Below are positions 1-3,819 of a stretch of DNA of 5,008 nt, piece after piece. A model generated the notes under the pieces. The model made no database searches. It saw only the letters and a program-made list of their open reading frames with translations, and had not been told where the DNA came from. Position 1 is the stretch's first letter, and every line of letters starts with the position of its first letter. The translations under genes were made by a program, and so were the position numbers. Origin of the DNA: JBQTIM01 sp052388135 (GTDB lineage Bacteria; Elusimicrobiota; Elusimicrobia; FEN-1173); NCBI GenBank assembly GCA_052388135.1, contig JBQTIM010000040.1, forward strand, positions 1-5,008, given 5' to 3'.

Positions 1-27
1 GGAGGGCCGGGGTAAAATCGATTGGAC

Positions 28-50
28 CGGAAACGGCCCGGGCCCTTCCG
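28..50 (-). terminator. GC-rich hairpin after the PhoB-type regulator gene (possible weak terminator)
   Basis: Outer arms CGGAA (28-32) and TTCCG (46-50) are complementary and enclose the self-complementary GGCCCGGGCC (35-44). The hairpin lies 7 nt beyond the stop codon of the response regulator gene on the minus strand. Only a short T-run (TTTT, complement of 13-16) follows, about 11 nt after the stem, so it is not a canonical intrinsic terminator. It could slow or end transcription or be incidental GC-rich sequence. The remaining bases 1-57 contain no minus-strand ATG, GTG or TTG start, so no downstream kinase gene begins inside the window. Confidence 0.3.
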
Positions 51-57
51 TCCCGCC

Positions 58-750
58 TCATCGCGGCTCTTCCAAAAACCGGTAACCCACGTTCTTTACG
101 GTGAGGACGCGCTTTTTCTCCGGACCCAGCTTCTCCCGCAGGCGCGCCACGTGCTGGTCCACGGTGCGGGTGTCTATGTCGGCGGCGCGGTCCACGCCCC
201 AGACTTTCTCCAAGAGGTCGTCGCGGGTGAGAGCGCGTCCGCGGGCGGTCCAAAGGGTTTTGAGAAGTTCGAATTCCTTGGTGGTGAGGCTCACCGCCTT
301 GCGCGCCAGGCGCACCTCGTATTTCTCCGTGTCCATCTCCAGGGAGCCGGCGGCCAGCGAATCGGCGGGCTCCTCCTCGCGCCAGGCCCGGCGGAGGAGC
401 GTTTTCACGCGGGCCATCACCTCGCGGACGGAGAAGGGCTTGGTGACGTAATCGTCGGCGCCCATCTCCAGGCCCACGATCTTGTCCACCTCGGTGTTCT
501 TGGCGGTGAGGAGGAGCACGGGGGTCTTCTTGTCGTCGGCGCGGATCAGGCGGCAGACCTCCAGGCCGTCGGCCTTGGGAAGCATGATGTCCAGCAGGAC
601 GAGGCGCGGCTTCTCCCGCCGGAACAGCGCCACCGCCTCGTTCCCGTCGGAGGCGGTGAGGACGGCGTAACCTTCTTTTTCCAGGTTGTATTTGAGGATT
701 TTGAGGATGTCGCGGTCGTCTTCAACGGCGAGGATTTTCGTTTTGGCCAT
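58..750 (-). CDS. OmpR/PhoB-family two-component response regulator (receiver + winged helix)
   Basis: A DNA-binding response regulator of 230 residues, the usual length of the family. The receiver domain (about 4-121) carries the acidic pocket E10-D11-D12, the phospho-acceptor D54 in VLLDIMLP, the switch T82 in LLLTAKN and the conserved K104 in YVTKPF. The C-terminal winged-helix domain (about 134-227) has LTTKEFELLKTL, the recognition helix around RTVDQHVARLREKL (195-208) and the terminal hairpin TVKNVGYRF. By family knowledge a partner kinase phosphorylates D54, the protein dimerises and binds direct repeats upstream of target promoters. The regulon is unknown. The closest class is PhoB/PhoP-like, but the usual phoR-type kinase gene is not found in the 57 nt that follow, so no gene symbol is given. 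The ATG start fits the receiver N-terminus (MAKTKILAVEDD). No Shine-Dalgarno is visible and a perfect hairpin sits just before the start. It is the last visible gene of the minus-strand cluster, 28 nt after the zinc-ribbon gene. Confidence 0.95.
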   Translation of the reverse strand: MAKTKILAVEDDRDILKILKYNLEKEGYAVLTASDGNEAVALFRREKPRLVLLDIMLPKADGLEVCRLIRADDKKTPVLLLTAKNTEVDKIVGLEMGADDYVTKPFSVREVMARVKTLLRRAWREEEPADSLAAGSLEMDTEKYEVRLARKAVSLTTKEFELLKTLWTARGRALTRDDLLEKVWGVDRAADIDTRTVDQHVARLREKLGPEKKRVLTVKNVGYRFLEEPR

Positions 751-756
751 GGCGGT

Positions 757-772
757 CCGGCGTGTTCGCCGG
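757..772 (-). promoter_or_regulatory. Perfect hairpin just upstream of the response regulator start codon
   Basis: CCGGCG (757-762) and CGCCGG (767-772) form a perfect 6-bp GC stem with a 4-nt loop. On the minus-strand mRNA it ends 6 nt before the ATG of the PhoB-type regulator, where the ribosome binding site should lie. No T-tract follows, so it is not an intrinsic terminator. It could limit translation initiation or make it depend on ribosomes arriving from the zinc-ribbon gene. The structure is visible; the function is inferred. Confidence 0.4.
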
Positions 773-778
773 CGGAGG

Positions 779-1210
779 TCAGCGCCCCTTGAATTTCCCT
801 ATGAGCGTGCGGAAGCCCGTCTCCGAAAAGGCGAACTTGAAGCGGTCCACGAACTCCACGAGCCGGCGTTTGCGGAGCTTGTGCACCTCGCCGCCGTCGA
901 GCCAGAGGCCGTGGCCGTCCCCGCAGGAGTCCACCCAAAGCCCCCGGCGGAAGGACGACTGATCCATGAGGCGGCCGCAGCGCGGGCATTTGCCCCGTTT
1001 GTGGTTCAGGTCCAGCTCGTCGCCGATCTCCTTGGCGTCGAAGGCCTCGTTGTCCAGGGCCCAGGTTTTGAAGTTGACGGCGTCCTTGCGGATGATTTCG
1101 TTGAGTTCCTTATGGTCGAACCACAGGCCCTCGCAAAGGAAGCAAACGTCGAGGGTTTCGCCCTCGAGCTTGGTTTCCTGGAGCTTGCCCGCGCACTTGG
1201 GGCAGTCCAC
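779..1210 (-). CDS. Double zinc-ribbon protein, zf-TFIIB-like (143 aa)
   Basis: A small, probably cytoplasmic protein with two zinc-ribbon modules of the bacterial zf-TFIIB-like type. Module 1 has C3-x2-C6 and C23-x2-C26 followed by EGLWFDHKEL (27-36). Module 2 has C75-x2-C78 and then C96 with H100 in DSCGDGHGLWLDGGEV (94-109). The CxGxW(F/L)Dxx(E/K)L pattern is the hallmark of the family. In module 2 the fourth Cys is absent and H100 is the likely substitute ligand. A charged linker (about 40-73) separates the modules, and a basic/aromatic tail follows (111-143, HKLRKRRLVEF and FRTLIGKFKGR). The biochemical role of the family is not established; binding of nucleic acid or protein is plausible. 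The start is GTG, placed directly before the first CPKC. It lies 4 nt after the stop of the preceding receiver gene, which suggests coupling; only a weak purine-rich site precedes it. Its place between two response regulator genes suggests, but does not prove, a role in the same signalling unit. Confidence 0.85.
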   Translation of the reverse strand: MDCPKCAGKLQETKLEGETLDVCFLCEGLWFDHKELNEIIRKDAVNFKTWALDNEAFDAKEIGDELDLNHKRGKCPRCGRLMDQSSFRRGLWVDSCGDGHGLWLDGGEVHKLRKRRLVEFVDRFKFAFSETGFRTLIGKFKGR

Positions 1211-1214
1211 GGCG

Positions 1215-1622
1215 CTATTCGTCCCGCCGCCGCAGGAGGGACCGGATGCGCGCCGTCAGTTCCCGCGCTCCCACCGGTTTGGACAGGTAGGCGTCGGCGC
1301 CGGCCTCCAGGCCGACCACGGTGTTGACGCGCACGCTGTCGGCGGTGATGATGAGGAGGAGCACGCCCGGGTCGCGGGCGCGGATCTCACGGCAGGCGGT
1401 GAGGCCGTCCTTGATGGGCATGGAGACGTCCAGAAGCATGAGGTCCGGTTTTTCGGAGGCGTGGACGGCCAGGGCGGCCTGGCCGTCGTGGGCGGTGACC
1501 ACCGCGTAACCTTCCAGCTCCAGCAAGGCCTTCAGCGCGTCGGCGATGAACCGATCGTCGTCCACCACCGCGATTTTTTTCTGCGCGACCGGCCGGGGTT
1601 CCCTCGTGAGCGTGGTGGACAT
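1215..1622 (-). CDS. Single-domain response regulator (CheY-like receiver, no output domain)
   Basis: A 135-residue protein that is almost wholly a receiver domain. After a short polar extension (1-15) come the acidic pocket D21-D22(-D23), phospho-acceptor D65 in LMLLDVSMP, switch T93 in IITADS and K115 in YLSKPVG. It ends at the last receiver helix (LTARIRSLLRRRDE), so there is no DNA-binding or enzymatic output. Such proteins act by binding a partner or by passing phosphate along a relay; nothing here shows which. It lacks evident chemotaxis context, so it should not be called CheY. The start is well supported: AGGAGGA lies 4 nt before the ATG and overlaps the TAG stop of the upstream PfkB-kinase gene, so translation of the two is probably coupled. 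The intergenic gap is 9 nt. Confidence 0.93.
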   Translation of the reverse strand: MSTTLTREPRPVAQKKIAVVDDDRFIADALKALLELEGYAVVTAHDGQAALAVHASEKPDLMLLDVSMPIKDGLTACREIRARDPGVLLLIITADSVRVNTVVGLEAGADAYLSKPVGARELTARIRSLLRRRDE

Positions 1623-1626
1623 GGGT

Positions 1627-1633
1627 TCCTCCT
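1627..1633 (-). promoter_or_regulatory. Strong Shine-Dalgarno overlapping the upstream stop codon
   Basis: The minus strand reads AGGAGGA here, 4 nt before the ATG of the single-domain response regulator. Its first bases are part of the TAG stop codon (1634-1632) of the PfkB-kinase gene. It is the best ribosome binding site in the minus-strand cluster, it fixes the receiver gene's start, and it supports translational coupling of the kinase and receiver. Confidence 0.8.
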
Positions 1634-2540
1634 AGTTTAACGGCGACGACATGCTGCGAAGCCGGCGGAGCCGGGTTTGAATGTCCTTCGGAGAAACGGT
1701 CTTGAGACGGTCCAGCGAAAAGTTTTCCACGGTGAAGCTCGCCATGACGGTGCCCAGGAACAGGCCCCGGTGCAGGAAGGCGTCTTTCAGCTTGTTGCCC
1801 GACTTGTTCAAATAACCGATGAAGCCGCCGGCGAAGGTGTCGCCGGCGCCGGTGGGGTCGAAGACCTCCTCCAGGGGGTAGGCGGGGGCCATGAAGATGT
1901 CGCGGCCCGAGAAGAGGAGGGAGCCGTGCTCGCCTTTCTTGATGACCACGAACTTGGGCCCCCAGGAACGAATGCGCCGCCCCGCTTTCACCAGGCTGGC
2001 CTGGCCCGTGAGCTGGCGCGCCTCGCCGTCGTTGAGGACCAGGATGTCGATGCGCTTGCACAGCTCCAGAAGGCTGGAGCGCTTGGCGGAAATCCAGAGG
2101 TTCATGGTGTCGGCCGCCACCAGCTTGGGCCGCCGCACCTGGCGCAGGACGTCGAGCTGAAGGTCCGGGTCTATGTTGGCCAGGAACACGCAATCCGCGT
2201 CGCGGTGGCTCTCGGGCAGGGCGGGCCGGAACTTTTCGAAAACGTTCAGCCGCGTTTCCAGGGTCTTGGCCTGGTTCATGTCGTGCTCGTAAAAGCCGGA
2301 CCAGCGGAAGGTGTCCCCGTCCACCGTTTGGAGCCCCGACAGATCGATCTTCCTTTTTTTGAGAAGGTCCAGATGTTTTTTGGGGAAGTCCCGGCCCACC
2401 ACGCCCACCAGGCGCACGTCGGTGAAAAAGCTCGCCGCGTAGGAAAAGTAGACGGCCGACCCGCCCAGGGCCTCGCGGCGCTCGCCGAAGGGCGTCTTCA
2501 CAGAGTCCAGCGCGATGGAGCCGACGACGACGACGCTCAT
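1632..2540 (-). CDS. PfkB/ribokinase-family carbohydrate or nucleoside kinase (302 aa)
   Basis: An ATP-dependent kinase of the ribokinase/PfkB superfamily, at the family's usual length. The N-terminus VVVVGSIALD (3-12) and the GGSA motif (26-29) form the substrate side. N170-D-G-E173 is the family's NxxE motif, and the C-terminal signature is DPTGAGDTFAGGF (228-240), in which D234 is the expected catalytic base and GAGD the anion hole. The substrate cannot be told from sequence; ribose-like sugars and nucleosides are both possible. The stretch LDSVKTPFG followed by GGSAVYFSYAASFF resembles a conserved PfkB subgroup that I recall lying beside methylthioadenosine phosphorylase in other bacteria, but no such gene is present here, so that is only a hint. 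The ATG is placed at the expected N-terminus, yet has no Shine-Dalgarno; an inverted-repeat arm lies immediately upstream. It is followed at 9 nt by the receiver gene. Confidence 0.92.
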   Translation of the reverse strand: MSVVVVGSIALDSVKTPFGERREALGGSAVYFSYAASFFTDVRLVGVVGRDFPKKHLDLLKKRKIDLSGLQTVDGDTFRWSGFYEHDMNQAKTLETRLNVFEKFRPALPESHRDADCVFLANIDPDLQLDVLRQVRRPKLVAADTMNLWISAKRSSLLELCKRIDILVLNDGEARQLTGQASLVKAGRRIRSWGPKFVVIKKGEHGSLLFSGRDIFMAPAYPLEEVFDPTGAGDTFAGGFIGYLNKSGNKLKDAFLHRGLFLGTVMASFTVENFSLDRLKTVSPKDIQTRLRRLRSMSSPLN

Positions 2541-2545
2541 AGCGG

Positions 2546-2677
2546 CGAAGGGCGTGAATGGTGAATCGTGAATCGTGAACAGGGGCCCTGCACAACCGGA
2601 CGAATCACGGCCGAAAAATTATCAGCCTTGGAATTTTCGGGCTTTTCCCATTCACGATTCACTGTTCACGCCTTTCG
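2546..2677. repeat. Intergenic inverted-repeat element with 28-bp imperfect arms
   Basis: The arm at 2546-2573 and the reverse complement of 2650-2677 agree at 25 of 28 positions. The left arm contains a 7-bp tandem repeat, GTGAATG-GTGAATC-GTGAATC-GTGAACA (2554-2581), and the right arm contains its complement, ATTCACG-ATTCACT-GTTCACG (2650-2670). Between the arms lie a smaller hairpin (2611-2640) and an interrupted palindrome CAGGG-G-CCCTG (2580-2590). The right arm runs into the 3' end of the upstream gene and supplies its stop codon, and the left arm ends 5 nt before the start of the PfkB-kinase gene. It looks like a short dispersed intergenic repeat or MITE-like relic; no clear target-site duplication is visible. 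It could also act as an RNA structure that separates the two halves of the operon. Confidence 0.75.
2611..2640 (-). terminator. A/T-rich hairpin inside the inverted repeat (possible terminator or processing site)
   Basis: CCGAAAAATT (2611-2620) pairs with AATTTTCGG (2632-2640) apart from one bulged A, with an 11-nt loop. On the minus strand it comes 19 nt after the stop of the 126-residue protein gene. The uridines lie inside the stem and not after it, so termination is uncertain, but it is the best candidate for a transcript end or stability element between ndk and the PfkB-kinase gene. Confidence 0.35.
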
Positions 2678-3039
2678 AGCCTTTCGAGGCCTTCCTCCAG
2701 AGAAAAATCGGGATCGTTGACGGTCACCAGAGTTTTGATGTCGGGGCAATAAACGGCGAAGGGCTGGCTGAGGAGGTCCAAGGGGGTTTCGTCGGGCATC
2801 TGGTTCAGGCGGCGCAGGATTTCCACGTCACGCAGGCCGGCGAAGGCGTAAACGGTGTAGGCCGCCGCGCCGGAGGCCGCCGGCAAGGCCGGAGCCTCCG
2901 CGTCGCCCGCCCAGTCCACCGCGCCGCGGGCCGCCGCCAGCTTGGCCCGCCGCACGCCGGGCCGCTTCAAAAGCATGTCCACGGCCATGGCGGGGCCGTC
3001 CCACCACTGCGTCTCGTCCGCATAAAGCGCGCGGCTCAC
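2659..3039 (-). CDS. Unrecognised 126-aa protein downstream of ndk
   Basis: I do not recognise this protein. The frame stays open far upstream across ndk, but only this part is not covered by another gene. The GTG start at 3039 is chosen because a purine-rich GGGGGA lies 7 nt before it and because it follows the ndk stop by 23 nt; ATG codons for M18 or M22 are alternatives. The protein has a WW pair (12-13), a basic stretch KRPGVRRAK (25-33), an Ala-rich middle (34-60) and a C-terminal part with alternating hydrophobic strands (FAVYCPD, IKTLVTVND) and an acidic/charged helix (LEEGLERLERREQ). There is no signal peptide, membrane segment, CxxC pair or known catalytic motif. Its last five residues and stop lie in the right arm of the inverted repeat, so the natural C-terminus may have been changed. 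Codon periodicity looks like its neighbours, and the position suggests co-transcription with ndk. Confidence 0.65.
   Translation of the reverse strand: MSRALYADETQWWDGPAMAVDMLLKRPGVRRAKLAAARGAVDWAGDAEAPALPAASGAAAYTVYAFAGLRDVEILRRLNQMPDETPLDLLSQPFAVYCPDIKTLVTVNDPDFSLEEGLERLERREQ
2670..2687. repeat. 9-bp direct duplication GCCTTTCGA x2
   Basis: GCCTTTCGA occurs twice in tandem at 2670-2678 and 2679-2687. It straddles the edge of the inverted-repeat arm and encodes the charged end of the 126-residue protein (LERLER). This suggests slippage or a junction event at the edge of the repeat. Confidence 0.6.
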
Positions 3040-3062
3040 GGCCGCTTCCCCCGCCGGCGGAT

Positions 3063-3584
3063 TCAGGCCCAGGTCAGGGCGTCCTTCGCCTCCACCCGGA
3101 TTTTCTTGGTCGGGTAAAGGTCCGCCACGATCTCGTGGGGCTGGAACCAAAGCTTGATCTCGCGCTCCGAATCCTCGGCGTTGGCCGAGGCGTGCACCAC
3201 GTTCTCGAAGACGCCCTTGGTGGTGATGCGCCCGTAGGCGCCGCGGATGGACACCGGGTCGGCCTCCTCCGGGTTGGTGGCGCCGGCCATCTGGCGCACC
3301 TTCTGGATGGCGTCGGGCCCTTGGTACACCAGGGCCATGACGCGCTCGTACTCCGGGCCGTAGGGTTTGCCCTGGATGTAGTCGATCAGCTCGCCGAAAA
3401 AGGGCTTGTCCTTCAGGTGCTGGTAATGCTCCTGGGCCAGCTCGCGGGACACCTGGGTGACCCGGGCCGCGATGATCATGAGGCGCGTTTCCGACAGCTT
3501 GGAAAGGATGTTCCCCGTGAGGGATTTCTTCAACCCGTCCGGCTTGATGAGGACGAGGGTTTGCTCCACGTTGGACTTTTTCAT
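3063..3584 (-). CDS. ndk: Nucleoside-diphosphate kinase, long form (173 aa)
   Basis: The enzyme transfers the gamma phosphate of ATP to nucleoside diphosphates by way of a phosphohistidine, keeping NTP and dNTP pools balanced in the cytoplasm. Visible family residues are K14 in LIKPDG, Y54 in EHYQHLKDKPFF, R97, T103-N104-P105 in GATNP, R114 in SIRG, N128 and the catalytic H131 in ENVVHASAN, followed by EREIKLWFQPHEI (140-152). All expected active-site positions are present. Differences: the usual HGSDS after the histidine reads HASAN (S133 kept), there is a short insertion around YIQGKPYGPEYERV (69-82), and about 20 extra residues follow the usual end (YPTKKIRVEAKDALTWA). Hence it is 173 residues, where about 135-155 is usual. 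The ATG start fits the beta-1 strand; a weak GGGAG lies 11 nt upstream. It is the first gene of the minus-strand set and has a good sigma70-like promoter. Confidence 0.95.
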   Translation of the reverse strand: MKKSNVEQTLVLIKPDGLKKSLTGNILSKLSETRLMIIAARVTQVSRELAQEHYQHLKDKPFFGELIDYIQGKPYGPEYERVMALVYQGPDAIQKVRQMAGATNPEEADPVSIRGAYGRITTKGVFENVVHASANAEDSEREIKLWFQPHEIVADLYPTKKIRVEAKDALTWA

Positions 3585-3606
3585 TCTGGTCGGGACTCCC
3601 GTCGAA

Positions 3607-3618
3607 GCGGCGCGCCGC
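3607..3618. promoter_or_regulatory. 12-bp perfect palindrome in the ndk leader
   Basis: GCGGCGCGCCGC equals its own reverse complement. It lies between the predicted -10 box and the start codon of ndk, about 12-25 nt into the expected transcript. It could be an operator or a small hairpin, but in DNA this GC-rich a palindrome of this kind may be chance. Confidence 0.25.
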
Positions 3619-3636
3619 CCCGGTATTTGTTAAGAG

Positions 3637-3666
3637 ACTATATAAATAGGTGACCGGCCCTGTCAA
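3637..3666 (-). promoter_or_regulatory. Sigma70-like promoter for ndk
   Basis: On the minus strand, TTGACA (3666-3661, a perfect -35) is followed after 18 nt by TATAGT (3642-3637, 5 of 6 with TATAAT). The region is a local AT-rich island in GC-rich DNA. Transcription should start near 3630, giving a leader of about 45 nt before the ndk ATG. Confidence 0.7.
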
Positions 3667-3699
3667 TTCGCGGCGGAACCGGCGCGCGACGGGCGCGGC

Positions 3700-3730
3700 T
3701 TGACAAACGCGCGAATTATGGTCGTAATAT
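3700..3730 (+). promoter_or_regulatory. Sigma70-like promoter for aroB
   Basis: A perfect TTGACA (3700-3705) precedes either CGTAAT (3723-3728, 17-nt spacer) or TAATAT (3725-3730, 19-nt spacer), each 4 of 6 with the -10 consensus. Transcription should begin near 3735-3738. The -35 box lies 33 bp from that of the divergent ndk promoter, so one bound regulator in between could affect both. Confidence 0.6.
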
Positions 3731-3819
3731 AGGCATGGAAAATCGCCGGAAGACGGCCTGATCCCCCCGGGACGCCTCGCCGTTTCACCTCATGTCGCTT
3801 CCCTTGCTTTGAACCGCCC
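3731..3819 (+). promoter_or_regulatory. aroB 5' leader with two mini-ORFs and no Shine-Dalgarno
   Basis: The expected leader of roughly 80 nt contains two very short reading frames: ATG at 3735-3737 to TGA at 3759-3761 (MENRRKTA) and ATG at 3792-3794 to TGA at 3810-3812 (MSLPLL). The second ends 7 nt before the aroB ATG. No purine-rich ribosome binding site precedes aroB. Neither mini-ORF contains runs of aromatic codons as in classical attenuators. Translation of these frames is not shown; they may be chance. Confidence 0.3.

Noticed and set aside
774..779. GGAGGT on the plus strand as a ribosome binding site
   Set aside because: No plausible plus-strand gene follows it; the minus strand here is coding and intergenic for the zinc-ribbon and regulator genes.
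22..792. Long plus-strand open frame opposite the PhoB-type regulator
   Set aside because: It is antisense to a gene with complete receiver and winged-helix motifs, starts at TTG, has low-complexity Gly/Ala/His-rich translation and no family motif. Such frames are expected in GC-rich DNA.
1677..2564. Long plus-strand open frame opposite the PfkB kinase
   Set aside because: Its translation has no recognisable motif and mirrors the codon-position bias of the kinase gene; the opposite strand holds all PfkB signatures.
1387..2595. 402-residue minus-strand frame overlapping the PfkB kinase and the receiver
   Set aside because: It is an out-of-frame reading of two real genes; its start, containing HDSRFTIHA, is translated repeat sequence from the inverted-repeat arm.
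2546..2677. CRISPR-like or phage attachment site reading of the repeat
   Set aside because: The copies are 7-bp tandems and two inverted arms, without regular unique spacers, and there is no integrase or cas gene nearby.
2541..2682. Target-site duplication flanking the inverted repeat
   Set aside because: The flanks read agcgg and agcct; only three bases agree, which is not evidence of a duplication.
3040..3666. Upstream extension of the 126-residue protein across ndk
   Set aside because: The frame is open, but it overlaps the whole of ndk, whose active-site motifs are complete. The translation in this part is Arg/Gly/Pro-rich shadow sequence, so only the part after the ndk stop is accepted.
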